From positions 62,001 to 126,000 of the forward strand of contig DATNPL010000092.1 of assembly GCA_036703255.1 (NCBI GenBank): 64,000 nucleotides of DNA. The letters are read 5' to 3'. Numbering within the stretch: the first letter of the stretch is position 1; every line of letters starts with the position of its first letter. Made by a program: the position numbers and the translations under genes. Positions 7,986 to 16,713 of the stretch are shown here, one piece after another. Source of the DNA: Drouetiella sp036703255. GTDB lineage: Bacteria; Cyanobacteriota; Cyanobacteriia; Elainellales; Elainellaceae. The notes under the pieces were generated by a model. The model saw nothing but the letters and a program-made list of their open reading frames with translations. It had not been told where the DNA came from and did no database searches.

Positions 7986-9059
7986 ATGGTTTCCTCTTCT
8001 CTACGGTTGCTCTTGCTCTCCACTTCTGTAGGTGCTCTCGGCTCAGGTCTGGGCGGCGGCGTTGAGCTGACGCTGCTTAACATTGCTCAAGCCATGCAGC
8101 ATCGAGGACATCAGATCAACATTGTGGCTCCTGCTGGCTCGGTCTTGGCAGATTTACCGATCACACAAATTCCTGGAAGGCTGCAAGAAACGGCGCAAAC
8201 TCAGGGTCGGGATGCGCCCATTACCCTGCCTGTCGATGCTGTCCTGGCTAATATGTGGGACGCTGCAAGGCAAATGCAAGGTAAATATGACCTGTTGATT
8301 AATTTTGCCTATGACTGGCTGCCGTTTTACCTGACTCCCTTTTTCGATCGCCCCATTGCTCATCTCGTCAGCATGGGCTCGCTCACAGACGCTATGGATG
8401 CCGCGATCGCTCAAGTCATTGACACCTATCCTGAAACGATCGGCGTGCATAGCCGCGCTCAGGCAGACACCTTTGCCTTTGGCGATCGTTGTGTCATCTT
8501 AGGTAACGGCCTAGACCTATCGCTTTACCAGTTTCAGCCACAGCCAGAAGATTACTGGGCTTGGGTGGGTCGCATCGCACCTGAGAAGGGAATTGAAGAT
8601 GCGATCGCTGCTGCTCAAACTGCCGGGGTTGCCCTGAAGATTTGGGGAGCTATGCCAGATCAGGATTATTGGCAAACGATCCGTCAAACCTATCCAGAAG
8701 CAAATATTAGCTATGAAGGCTTTTTGTCTACGACCGAGCTGCAACAGGCGATTGGTCGCAGTCGTGGCTTGCTGATGACTCCCAAATGGATAGAGGCGTT
8801 TGGCAATGTAGCCATCGAAGCCCTGGCTTGCGGCGTTCCGGTAATCGCCTATCGGCGGGGTGGCCCAGCCGAAATTGTGGAAGACGGCAAAACAGGCTGG
8901 CTCGTGGAGCCTGACAGCGTTGTGGGACTGGTCGAGGCTATGAAAAAGCTAGAGAGAATCGATCGCTACACCTGCCGTCAGCGCGCCGAAACCACCTATT
9001 CTATGGCTGCTATGGGCGATCGAGTTGAGGCATGGGTGCGACGTATTTTAGTTCTTTAG
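7986..9059 (+). CDS. Glycosyltransferase family 4 protein
   Basis: Predicted GT-B retaining glycosyltransferase. The N-terminal domain has the glycine-rich acceptor loop LGSGLGGGVELTLLN. The C-terminal nucleotide-sugar domain shows the G-x-APEKG segment (VGRIAPEKGIEDAI) and the family signature EAFGNVAIEALACGVPVIAY with the paired glutamates. Start ATG 7986 is 2 bp after the cysS stop; an earlier in-frame codon inside cysS is less likely. Donor, acceptor and product are unknown. Coupling to cysS looks like read-through rather than shared function. Confidence 0.9.
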   Translation: MVSSSLRLLLLSTSVGALGSGLGGGVELTLLNIAQAMQHRGHQINIVAPAGSVLADLPITQIPGRLQETAQTQGRDAPITLPVDAVLANMWDAARQMQGKYDLLINFAYDWLPFYLTPFFDRPIAHLVSMGSLTDAMDAAIAQVIDTYPETIGVHSRAQADTFAFGDRCVILGNGLDLSLYQFQPQPEDYWAWVGRIAPEKGIEDAIAAAQTAGVALKIWGAMPDQDYWQTIRQTYPEANISYEGFLSTTELQQAIGRSRGLLMTPKWIEAFGNVAIEALACGVPVIAYRRGGPAEIVEDGKTGWLVEPDSVVGLVEAMKKLERIDRYTCRQRAETTYSMAAMGDRVEAWVRRILVL

Positions 9060-9071
9060 ACACCCATCTTT

Positions 9072-9115
9072 GAGAGGACTGCAATACCTAGAGCGCACCA
9101 CAATCCTCTCCTTTT
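9072..9115 (+). terminator. Possible intrinsic terminator after the GT4 gene
   Basis: Arms GAGAGGA (9072-9078) and TCCTCTC (9104-9110) with a 25-nt loop, followed by CTTTT. The long loop makes it only moderately convincing. Confidence 0.4.
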
Positions 9116-9201
9116 AGACCTCTACTTTTAGGCTTTATCAGCAGAATGAGGCTTTATTGACGGAGCCTCTGTTGACAGATCTTTTGTTGGCAGACTGTGG
9201 C

Positions 9202-9429
9202 CTACGTGAAACATTTCACCTGATGCCACTGGTGGTTTTCATCCTGGCAGTAGTAGCATCCTTCCCACCAAGTACATTGCACGTAGGAAAGTTCTACCAA
9301 GCGGCTTTTAGAAGGCTGTTCGTCGCTGAGTAGCTCTACAACTTCCTCTTTGCGATCGCTTAGCCTAACGGCAACTCGGTTGAGTGTTTCCTGGAGTGTA
9401 GGAGACACCAAAGTGTAAACAGTCTTCAC
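9202..9429 (-). CDS. Small hypothetical protein with Cys/His-rich C-terminus
   Basis: 75 residues, family not recognised. The N-terminal half looks helical (LQETLNRVAVRLSDRKEEVVELL). The C-terminal half carries four Cys and two His in CTWWEGCYYC...HQWHQVKC, which could bind a metal. The start is GTG at 9429, with AAGG about 9 bases upstream. A HIP1 octamer lies within the frame, as in neighbouring genes. It is flanked by non-coding DNA on both sides and is probably transcribed alone. Confidence 0.55.
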   Translation of the reverse strand: MKTVYTLVSPTLQETLNRVAVRLSDRKEEVVELLSDEQPSKSRLVELSYVQCTWWEGCYYCQDENHQWHQVKCFT

Positions 9430-10039
9430 GTTAAATTACCTTGCTTTAACAACATTGAACAAAAGCGAACCCAACGAGGGCTACTCTTCGACGTCCCGAA
9501 TATCTCAAGGATCTCGACAGAGCAAACCGCACCCAAATTAATTCATGTCAAATTGATGCGCATTATTAATTTGACCCTGAGTTTAAGCCAAAAGTTTCAT
9601 GGATGGATTTTAAAGAATTGAGCTTCATAAAAGACAGGAGTACCTCAGTGCAGATGCTGACCCTGAATTAGTTTTAACTTATTGGAGTAAGAGGGAACGT
9701 ACATCCTTAGCATTATTTAAGACAGACTTCAGTAAAGATTAATCCGTGGAATTCTCAAAAACTCAAGCTCCAATAAATATAGCGATGGCTTATTAGAGGG
9801 CGTTTTTTGCCCGAAAAACTTGGTACCCCTGTTACAAAAAATTACTCCTGTAAATTAGCAGTACCGACAGATGCGTGGATAAAAAAACACCTTAGGCAGC
9901 TGTTAAGGCAAGGCAGAGAGTCCGAGCCTTAATCTAGCGTTTGCTAAAAGACAGCCATGTAGAAGTTTATAAACTTAATGAAACTTTGCATAATAAGATA
10001 AGAAGAACAAATCAAACGTAGATTCAGGAGATATCTTTA
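9430..10039. other. 610-bp AT-rich intergenic region
   Basis: It holds the promoters of the flanking divergent genes. I see no conserved RNA, long palindrome or credible frame. A hairpin GGGCG-TTTTTT-GCCC lies near 9799-9813. An AT-rich TAATAAGATAAG stretch near 9990-10001 may be a promoter element. Confidence 0.4.
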
Positions 10040-10462
10040 GTGAGCGGAATATTCAAAGGTTTGGCAGGAGTTGTCGGCGGTCTGTTCGGAGTTCTGGGAA
10101 GCATCTTTAGCGCGATCGGAGGTTTATTCCGCTCAAAGTCTCAATCCCAAGAGGTTCAATCTGAATCACCTCAGCAAAACGGAGCTTACTTTTTAACCGC
10201 CGATGATGCCATCACGCTAGGCAACGTTGAGTACATGCGATCGAGCACCTCTACCCGCAGAACCTTCCCGAAGGCCAAGCTAGGGAAAGACAATGCCTAT
10301 GTTCAAAGCGTTTCTTCGCTCAAAAAGGCTGATTTAAAGGCGCAGGCGATCGCTGAAGAGAAACTTCCTACTCTATCTGAGCAGCCCAAAACCGAGCGCC
10401 GTCGTGCAGACAGCAGCCTGGATATGTTTCGCAACATGGCGCGTGACATGAAAAAAGATTAG
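10040..10462 (+). CDS. Hypothetical cyanobacterial protein with glycine-rich amphipathic N-terminus
   Basis: 140 residues, function unknown. The first ~30 residues (MSGIFKGLAGVVGGLFGVLG and on) are a Gly/Phe/Leu repeat that could insert into or lie on a membrane. The rest is hydrophilic and basic, ending RRRADSSLDMFRNMARDMKKD. The start is GTG at 10040, decided by an AGGAG at 10026-10030. A hairpin follows 13 bp after the stop. Proteins of this layout occur in other cyanobacteria, but I cannot name the family. Confidence 0.75.
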   Translation: MSGIFKGLAGVVGGLFGVLGSIFSAIGGLFRSKSQSQEVQSESPQQNGAYFLTADDAITLGNVEYMRSSTSTRRTFPKAKLGKDNAYVQSVSSLKKADLKAQAIAEEKLPTLSEQPKTERRRADSSLDMFRNMARDMKKD

Positions 10463-10474
10463 CTTCTGGGTTTG

Positions 10475-10513
10475 AAAGTTGATTTTGGGGGCTTCACCTT
10501 CAGAATCAACTTT
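10475..10513 (+). terminator. Probable terminator
   Basis: Inverted repeat AAAGTTGATT (10475-10484) and AATCAACTTT (10504-10513), with further G-C and G-U pairing inside. A-rich left and T-rich right arms give terminator polarity, but the T tract is short. Confidence 0.5.
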
Positions 10514-10625
10514 ACCGAAGCTTCAAATTGCGCTTCCATAATCGGTTTTTAACAAGTGCCGTTCCAAGAGACCTTCTGAGTTAATCTGGGATTGTCAAAT
10601 GTGTTAGTCAAACCAGGAGTCACCT

Positions 10626-11075
10626 TTGGAACGGACATTTTTAGCCATCAAACCCGACGGCGTACAGCGGGGTCTAGTCGGCGATATCATTAGCCGCTTT
10701 GAAACCAAGGGCTTTACTCTAGTGGGCTTAAAGCTGATGAAAGTTAGCCGTGAGTTGGCAGAGCAGCACTATGGCGTTCATCGGGAAAGACCTTTTTTCG
10801 CAGGTCTAGTCGAATTCATTACTTCAGCGCCTGTTGTAGCGATGGTTTGGGAAGGGGATGGCGTCATTTCATCTGCTCGTAAACTCATTGGAGCAACCAA
10901 CCCTCTCACGTCTGACTTGGGCACCATTCGTGGCGACTATGGCGTTAGCATTGGTCGGAATATTATTCACGGCTCAGATGCGCCAGAAACCGCTCAGCAA
11001 GAGATTAGCCTTTGGTTCAAAGAAGACGAGCTAGTGAGTTGGCAGCCCACTATTACCCCCTGGATTTATGAGTAG
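10626..11075 (+). CDS. ndk: Nucleoside diphosphate kinase
   Basis: Transfers the gamma phosphate from ATP to NDPs through a phospho-histidine, keeping cytosolic NTP pools balanced. 149 residues, standard length. The N-terminus MERTFLAIKPDGVQRGLVG and the active-site histidine in NIIHGSDA (residue 115) are intact. The start codon is TTG at 10626. It is supported by AGGAG at 10615-10619, six bases upstream, and by the family N-terminus beginning exactly there. A strong terminator follows, shared with the convergent terC-like gene. Confidence 0.98.
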   Translation: MERTFLAIKPDGVQRGLVGDIISRFETKGFTLVGLKLMKVSRELAEQHYGVHRERPFFAGLVEFITSAPVVAMVWEGDGVISSARKLIGATNPLTSDLGTIRGDYGVSIGRNIIHGSDAPETAQQEISLWFKEDELVSWQPTITPWIYE

Positions 11076-11143
11076 CTTCTGAGCCTGTACATCTTTGCAA
11101 GCTCTTGAGCCGCATTCAGAGGCGATCGCAGGTTTTATCAATC

Positions 11144-11189
11144 TCAAAAGTCCCCGGTTGTTTTCTAAAAAGCAACCGGGGACTTTTGA
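11144..11189. terminator. Bidirectional intrinsic terminator (ndk / terC)
   Basis: 17-bp perfect arms, 11144-11160 and 11173-11189, with GC-rich CCCCGGTTG, a 12-nt loop, and CAAAAG left/CTTTTG right. It has the classic A-left/T-right polarity and sits between convergent genes. Confidence 0.85.
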
Positions 11190-11223
11190 ATTGAAGTATG
11201 GCTTTAATTTCTTGAAAAGCTAG

Positions 11224-12012
11224 CTACTCCACCGATATTTCCTGCGGTTCAGGCTGAGGTTGCAGGTCAGACTCAAGCGTCAGTCTCTCTGCATCCAGGC
11301 TAGGCGTTTCGGACAAAGACAACTCAGCAGGTTCTGCCCGTTTGGAAAAACCCCAAGTAAACAGCATTCCAATCAGCGCCACCATGAGCCACTCTGGGGG
11401 TACAAAGTCGGGTGTGATCACTCGAACTAGCAAACGCAAGCCAACCAACGCCACAGTGGTATAGCCAGCATCTTCCAAATGAACAAACTCATCTAACCAA
11501 CGGATAAACAATCCTGCCATGAAGCGCAAGGTCAGAACGCCAATCAACCCACCTGTCAAGACGAGCCAAGTATCTTTAGAAACCGCGATCGCCGTGGTCA
11601 CACTGTCTAGGGAAAAGGCCAAATCTGTAACAGCAATCATGGGAATGGCTTGCCACAGCCCAGCAAATCTGGGGCCGTGGTGCGGATGCTGCCCCGACTC
11701 GTCACCATCGCTAGATGTAAAGTACTGAAACACCAGCCACAGCAAATAGGCCGCGCCCAGCAGCTCAAACTGCCAGTATTTCACAACCCAGGTTGCTGTC
11801 AAAATCAACACAACCCGAAGGAAGAAGGCGACAACTAGACCAAAATTAAGAGCGCGACTCTGCATCTGCTGCCCCTCTAGCCCCTGAGCGATCGCCGCTA
11901 AGGCAATGGCATTGTCGGCCGACAATACCACTTCAAGAGCGACTAGAACGGGCAGCAGCAGTAAGGTATCAACACCAATATTCGGAGAAAAGCTCAAGAG
12001 TTGGTCTAGCAT
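11224..12012 (-). CDS. TerC family integral membrane protein
   Basis: Inner- or thylakoid-membrane protein of the TerC/YkoY family, linked in other organisms to tellurite resistance, manganese export and assembly of photosynthetic membrane proteins. The 262 residues hold about seven hydrophobic segments. The two family signatures with buried acids are clear: LEVVLSADNAIALA near residue 30 and TDLAFSLDSVTTAI near residue 130. The C-terminal ~40 residues are acidic and hydrophilic. The transported ion cannot be assigned. No manganese (yybP-ykoY) riboswitch motif was seen in the 292 bp upstream. Confidence 0.93.
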   Translation of the reverse strand: MLDQLLSFSPNIGVDTLLLLPVLVALEVVLSADNAIALAAIAQGLEGQQMQSRALNFGLVVAFFLRVVLILTATWVVKYWQFELLGAAYLLWLVFQYFTSSDGDESGQHPHHGPRFAGLWQAIPMIAVTDLAFSLDSVTTAIAVSKDTWLVLTGGLIGVLTLRFMAGLFIRWLDEFVHLEDAGYTTVALVGLRLLVRVITPDFVPPEWLMVALIGMLFTWGFSKRAEPAELSLSETPSLDAERLTLESDLQPQPEPQEISVE

Positions 12013-12304
12013 TAATCAGGTATAGAAATCATGAGCAAATGAGGGACGCGGCTTAGCTTTCACAGCAGCCTGCGGGCTGACAGACTAGAAAGATGTCACC
12101 CTTACATTCTTCAGCTTAACGCCTAAATTGGCGAGATCGACTGCCAAAAATTGATTAGGGTCTTCTATACTTTCTCAGAAGCGATCGCAGAAGGGGTGAA
12201 AATTTCCTGGCCTTATATTGCCCCCAAAACGCTCAAATGGCTTAAATCTACCTTTACAGTTTTGTACCCGTCATCTTTCAACAACCTAGCCCCAGTGATT
12301 TGCC

Positions 12305-13237
12305 TTGTTAGCTAATTCTTCGCCTCTCTCTACGCTACTGACCGAGTTTAAGACCCGTTACCCTATGGGCGCGGTCATTACCGAACTTGTAATCGTTCAT
12401 CAGGACAGCTATGTTGTGCGTGCCTTAGTGCAGCTAGGCGGCAACTCCTTTGCCAGCGGCATGGCAACCGAAACCGACCTTGAGAAGGCAGAAGATCGGG
12501 CAAAAGTCAGAGCCTTACAGGCGTTTGGAATTTCCGGTAGCACAAGCACTCCAGCCCTTTACACCCCTCATGATTCATTTGTTGCAGATCAGAGTTATTC
12601 TCAGCTCACGCCGCTCCCACCTGCCGCTAATAATTTGCCTCTAGAGTTTCAAGCTCAAGCGTCTTCCGTGATCTCAAACCAGGAGGACAGTTTGGCAGAA
12701 GCCGCGATCGCGCCTGAGATTGAAAGACCTGCGCCCCCAAGCCTTTTCTCAGATTCATCCTCAAGTCCTCCCTTGGTCAACTCTGTTCCAGACTTTGATC
12801 TTGAGATGCCGCCGCTAGCTTATTCAAATCCTATAGAAAATCCTATAGAAGAAGTGGAAACAGCGAAGTTTACGAACCCCGAACTCGACCCTTCTCCAGA
12901 AATCTCTCAGTCTTGGACAGAACTGCCGCTTGTCAGCCCCGAGCCTGACCTACCGCCAAAACCCGAAAAATCGAGCAAGCGAAAGGCAGAATCCAAAGCA
13001 CCTCCTGCCGCAAAACCTGCCGCTGAAACCGATATTGGGGAAACAGGCGATCGCTCTAACGAAATAGCCAGAATCGGCGTTGAAATGAAGCGCCTAAGCT
13101 GGACAACGGAGCAGGGACGCAATTATCTCAAACGAACCTACGGCAAGCGATCGCGCCAAGAACTAGACGACATTGAACTTCTAGACTTTTTGCGGTTCTT
13201 AGAAGCTCAGCCCTCGCCTTCCCAATCCCTGTTTTAA
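12305..13237 (+). CDS. Hypothetical protein with conserved ends and a disordered middle
   Basis: 310 residues. The N-terminal ~75 residues (AVITELVIVHQDSYVVRALVQ... then EDRAKVRALQAFGI) resemble the alpha/beta fold of Rad52-type annealing proteins or dsRNA-binding domains; this is a visual impression only. Residues ~80-245 are rich in Pro, Ser, Glu and Ala and look disordered. The C-terminal ~55 residues form a compact helical motif (IARIGVEMKRLSWTTEQG...ELDDIELLDFLRFLE) of a kind that ends several DNA-repair-associated proteins. The start is TTG at 12305; no ATG precedes the conserved domain. A role in nucleic-acid metabolism is plausible but unproven. Confidence 0.75.
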   Translation: MLANSSPLSTLLTEFKTRYPMGAVITELVIVHQDSYVVRALVQLGGNSFASGMATETDLEKAEDRAKVRALQAFGISGSTSTPALYTPHDSFVADQSYSQLTPLPPAANNLPLEFQAQASSVISNQEDSLAEAAIAPEIERPAPPSLFSDSSSSPPLVNSVPDFDLEMPPLAYSNPIENPIEEVETAKFTNPELDPSPEISQSWTELPLVSPEPDLPPKPEKSSKRKAESKAPPAAKPAAETDIGETGDRSNEIARIGVEMKRLSWTTEQGRNYLKRTYGKRSRQELDDIELLDFLRFLEAQPSPSQSLF

Positions 13238-13295
13238 TCTGGTAGCATCGCTGCCCTGAATGATTGAACTGAATCTAAAGGGTTTATATATTCCC

Positions 13296-13340
13296 AGAAC
13301 ATTTTTATGGGCGCGCTCCGCACGCCCATAAAAATGTTCT
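13296..13340. repeat. Pentaloop palindrome 3 (18 bp stem, loop CTCCG)
   Basis: Arms 13296-13313 and 13323-13340 are perfect over 18 bp. After one C-A mismatch a last G-C pair closes the CTCCG loop (13316-13320). T-left/A-right arms. It lies in the convergent gap before clpP. Confidence 0.88.
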
Positions 13341-13419
13341 ATGAGTAATGGCTACGGCTATGAAGTCAAAATCTATTCAAGCGATCGCCGAGAGCGATAA
13401 ACCCTGAGCGATCGCTTGG

Positions 13420-13447
13420 CAAAACCATTAGCCCAAAACCATTAGCC
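13420..13447. repeat. 14-bp tandem duplication at the clpP stop codon
   Basis: Identical units CAAAACCATTAGCC at 13420-13433 and 13434-13447. The second contains the clpP stop codon (13442-13444), the first lies just beyond it. Confidence 0.93.
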
Positions 13448-14053
13448 AACAAGTGCTGCGTCAGGACGGCTACCCACGGCTCGCTTATCGATCACCTGAT
13501 CAATCAAGCCATACTCTTTAGCTTCAGCAGCCGACATAAAGAAATCACGCTCAGTATCTTGCTCAATCCGTTCGAGAGGCTGCCCGGTGTGATCAGCTAA
13601 CCACTCGTTCAGCATACGCTTGTGATAAAGAATTTCCTTGGCTTGAATTTCAATATCAGTAGCCTGACCTTGTGCCCCACCCGAAGGCTGATGAATCATA
13701 ATGCGGGAGTGGGGTAAGCTCATCCGCTTGCCTTTAGCCCCAGCACTCAGCAAGAAAGCGCCCATGCTGGCAGCCAAACCCACACAAATGGTGCAGACCT
13801 CAGGGCGAATATGGTTCATAGTGTCAAAAATGCCCAACCCTGCCATCACCGAGCCACCAGGTGAGTTGATATAGAGATAGATATCCTTCTCTGGATCTTC
13901 GGCTTCTAGAAACAGCATTTGCGCCACAATCAGGTTGGCAAGATCGGAGTCAACCTGTTGCCCTAGAAACACAATTCGTTCTCGGAGCAATCGAGAGTAA
14001 ATGTCAAACGCTCGTTCGCCGCGACCAGACTGTTCGATAACGGTAGGAATCAT
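13442..14053 (-). CDS. clpP: ATP-dependent Clp protease proteolytic subunit
   Basis: Serine peptidase subunit that forms double heptameric rings and degrades proteins delivered by ClpC or ClpX. 203 residues. The catalytic triad is Ser96 (VGLAASMGAF), His121 (RIMIHQPSGG) and Asp170 (ERDFFMS). The oxyanion strand INSPGGSV is present. As the full triad is present it is an active ClpP rather than a ClpR. Cyanobacteria carry several clpP paralogues and I do not assign the number. The downstream gap holds palindrome 3 and a 14-bp duplication over the stop. Confidence 0.96.
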   Translation of the reverse strand: MIPTVIEQSGRGERAFDIYSRLLRERIVFLGQQVDSDLANLIVAQMLFLEAEDPEKDIYLYINSPGGSVMAGLGIFDTMNHIRPEVCTICVGLAASMGAFLLSAGAKGKRMSLPHSRIMIHQPSGGAQGQATDIEIQAKEILYHKRMLNEWLADHTGQPLERIEQDTERDFFMSAAEAKEYGLIDQVIDKRAVGSRPDAALVG

Positions 14054-14194
14054 GGAACCTGTTTTATGGTTTAGCTTTGTCTATCATTCTAGCGATCGCT
14101 TGTCCCTAGAGCGGTGTAGAGTCGGTTATCCGTACTCTCATCTCAAGGCGCACTGCTCGACACCACTCGACACCCACGACCCATCTTGAAACCT

Positions 14195-14569
14195 CTATTC
14201 TAGATGAGGCAGCTCTGCTCCCGGCTCTGTCACAAGATTTGACAAAAATGACTGTAACTTCATCCGATGAATGTAAGGCCAGCCTCCCTCTGTCTCAATA
14301 TCTCGCAGCAGCGCATACAAAGCCTGCCGATTGTCAGGCAGAGATTTTTGAAACAAATCGTCCCGAATCTCTTGATGCAGAGACTCCAGCAGCCTCAAGA
14401 TAGCAAGTAGGTCAGCACTCTTGCCTTGACAATGTTGAGCAGTTGTATGGACGAGGTCAGCGATCGCTTCCAAATCCAGAGGATTCGCATCTAGTAGCTC
14501 AGATGTTTGGCTAGTAGGAGCGGGGCTAATATGCGATCGCTCTGTCCTCATCTTCTCCGACTCGTTCAT
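14195..14569 (-). CDS. Hypothetical helical protein
   Basis: 124 residues, function unknown. Mostly predicted helix, with a well-packed core from LDLEAIADLVHTTAQHC to MKLQSFLSNLV and a Ser/Thr-rich N-terminus. No signal peptide or membrane span. The ATG at 14569 is preceded by AAGGAG at good spacing, which makes it a real gene. It lies 141 bp upstream of clpP on the same strand, so co-transcription is possible. Similar short proteins occur in cyanobacteria, but no reaction is known to me. Confidence 0.75.
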   Translation of the reverse strand: MNESEKMRTERSHISPAPTSQTSELLDANPLDLEAIADLVHTTAQHCQGKSADLLAILRLLESLHQEIRDDLFQKSLPDNRQALYALLRDIETEGGWPYIHRMKLQSFLSNLVTEPGAELPHLE

Positions 14570-15219
14570 GTTTTCTCCTTAACTACTGCAAACCTAAGTT
14601 CATTAATAAATTCACTTATAAAAGTAAAAAGCTTATAAGTAAAAAGCTAATTTCTAAAAAACCTCATGCGAAACCCTACAAACTTAGGAGTCCAGATAGC
14701 TCTGAGTTAAGTCGGTTCTTATTCAAATTTACATAACTTAACGGAATGCCAAAACCCTTTAAGACTCTGAAATCCTGGAGTTACAGGCTCAATCCCTGAC
14801 TGTAAACGGCATTAACCCTCCATTTTTGGATCTTCACCTCACGGAATTTACTTAAAGGATCAGAATAAAGGCTGCAAGGTCTTGTAAAATTCAGTATTGG
14901 AGTCTTAAGGTAAGCCGCTGGGTTGTGTTGCAAATCTGGCGTTTGCTTTTGGGGAAAGTTCACATCATGAACTTTTCAAAACAGTAAGCGCAAAAAATAA
15001 ATACTCAGGTTTAGAACATACGCCGATTGGTAAAAAAGGACTTTGCGTTCACAGGCCAAAACGCGGCAAGCAAAAACCTGATCAGCAAAAATGCCGAGGT
15101 GGCTTATTCATCACTCTGGCTCCAAGCCACCAAACCTGGATAACCAGGGTTTAATACTTGTAAATCATACGGGTAAATCACACGGGTTAGGGTTCCATAT
15201 TAGATACTAGAGGTTGACC
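14570..15219. other. 650-bp intergenic region upstream of psbO
   Basis: AT-rich and without a convincing frame; a 60-codon minus-strand frame at 14781-14963 is rejected. A short direct repeat, AAAAGCTTATAAGTAAAAAGCT, lies near 14627-14650. The psbO promoter must lie near the right end, where TATTAGATAC (15197-15206) could be the -10 region. Confidence 0.4.
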
Positions 15220-16050
15220 ATGAGGTATCGTGCTTTGATTGCTGCCTTTCTGGCAGTATGTTTAGGTTTTCTGACTGCTTGTAGTGATGGTGGTTCAACA
15301 ACCGCAACTGCCGCGCTTACCTATGAGGACATCAGAGGCACAGGTCTGGCAAACTCCTGTCCTCAACTAGATGACGTGGGTCGTGGCTTTATTCCCCTCG
15401 ACAGCAGCAAGTCATACACTATGTCTAGACTTTGCCTGGAGCCAACCAGCGTTTTTGTCAAAGAAGAGTCAACCAGCAAGCGCCGGGAGGCCCAGTACGT
15501 TCAGGGCAAAGTGATGACCCGCTACACTTCCACCATTGATCAAGTGAGTGGCAAGCTCAAGATCGACCCCAACAAAGGTTTAACGTTCATTGAAGAAGAC
15601 GGGTTTGACTTTCAAGCGGTTACGGTCAAGATGCCCAATGGCGAACTTGTTCCCTTCCTCTTCACCGTCAAAGGCTTAGTCGCCTCCGCAGATGCTACTG
15701 ACAGCATCAGTACTTCGACTGATCTGGTTGGAGAATTCAGAGTCCCCTCTTACCGAACCTCTAACTTCCTCGATCCCAAGGGGCGGGGTTTAACCTCAGG
15801 GTATGACAATGCCGTCGCTCTGCCTTCTCGTGCAGATGATGAAGACCTGCTTAAGGAAAACCTGAAGCAGTTTGAGACAGGGAGAGGCAAGATTTCCCTT
15901 CAGGTGGCCAAGATCGACAGCACGACGGGCGAACTCGCTGGAACATTTGAAAGCATCCAGCCTTCTGACACGGATATGGGTGGCAAACCTCCTCTAGACG
16001 TCAAGATTCGGGGTTTGTTTTACGCAAGAGTCGATGCTGACGAGGCTTAG
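15220..16050 (+). CDS. psbO: Photosystem II manganese-stabilising protein PsbO
   Basis: Lumenal extrinsic subunit that stabilises the Mn4CaO5 oxygen-evolving cluster of PSII. The family core is unmistakable (LTYEDIRGTGLANSCPQL, GKLKIDPNKGLTFIEEDG, VPSYRTSNFLDPKGRG). The start is ATG 15220 with TAGAGG 7 bp upstream; an in-frame TTG 6 bp earlier is less likely. The N-terminus is a secretion signal ending in lipobox LTAC, so Cys21 may be lipidated. The two conserved cysteines of the mature protein (NSCP and RLCLE) are present. Flanked by long gaps and a strong terminator, so monocistronic. Confidence 0.98.
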   Translation: MRYRALIAAFLAVCLGFLTACSDGGSTTATAALTYEDIRGTGLANSCPQLDDVGRGFIPLDSSKSYTMSRLCLEPTSVFVKEESTSKRREAQYVQGKVMTRYTSTIDQVSGKLKIDPNKGLTFIEEDGFDFQAVTVKMPNGELVPFLFTVKGLVASADATDSISTSTDLVGEFRVPSYRTSNFLDPKGRGLTSGYDNAVALPSRADDEDLLKENLKQFETGRGKISLQVAKIDSTTGELAGTFESIQPSDTDMGGKPPLDVKIRGLFYARVDADEA

Positions 16051-16196
16051 ATCACCAGAATCAGAACTTACTAGCATTCAAGATTTCCTTCAAGAAGATC
16101 TTCTAGGTTATTGATCTGCGCTCTCTAAGTAGCCTTTGAGCTATGGTCTGTTGTTGCTGAACCAGTTTTGAACTCAGTAATTTTTGCATTTTGAGT

Positions 16197-16226
16197 AAAG
16201 AGGAGGGCGACCGCCCTCCTCTTTTT
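16197..16226 (+). terminator. Strong intrinsic terminator of psbO
   Basis: 13-bp GC-rich stem AAAGAGGAGGGCG / CGCCCTCCTCTTT (16197-16209, 16212-16224) followed by further Ts. Correct polarity, 146 bp after the stop. Confidence 0.88.
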
Positions 16227-16713
16227 GCTGGGCTGTCGGATTACTGGCTATCCGAGGTTCCGTAAAAATGCCGTTGTTGCACTTCTCTAAAAAGAATATT
16301 TTTAATTTGCAAGCCTAAAAAGATACCGAATTTATTTAGGAATGCTAGCTAATCATGAAATGCTAAAAGCAGAAGTTGAGCAAGCTACAGGCTTAAACAA
16401 ACCTCCATTGGAGTGCATCTAAATGCTGTATTTCAATGTATATTTCAGCCTCAATTTTGACCTAATCATCAAATTGCTTTAACTTTAACTATGGCAGTGT
16501 TCAACTGTGATGAAGTGTATTTCAGAGAATAGCAAGTGCCCTACGTTAGTTACAGACTAGGCATGTCTGACACCTAAAGCCCATGCCTCAACCGCATCCA
16601 ACCGCGACAGGTGCAACCTTAGATTGCTAGCGAGTTTGATGCTCTAATTGGACAGTGTGCATCTGTCGATTTAGGCTCCGTCTACTTGAAGCTCCGTCTA
16701 CCTGAAAATTGTA
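16227..16713. other. Intergenic region upstream of sigF
   Basis: 487 bp without a convincing frame. A 16-bp near-perfect tandem duplication GCTCCGTCTAC(T/C)TGAA occupies 16675-16690 and 16691-16706, immediately before the sigma factor start. It would lie in the 5' leader and ribosome-binding region. Confidence 0.6.

Noticed and set aside
12013..12304. Manganese (yybP-ykoY) riboswitch upstream of the terC-type gene
   Set aside because: The conserved loop motifs are absent; only a small hairpin CAGCC-TGCG-GGCTG near 12066-12079 is present.
14781..14963. 60-codon minus-strand frame upstream of psbO
   Set aside because: Irregular composition, no ribosome binding site and no homology cue.
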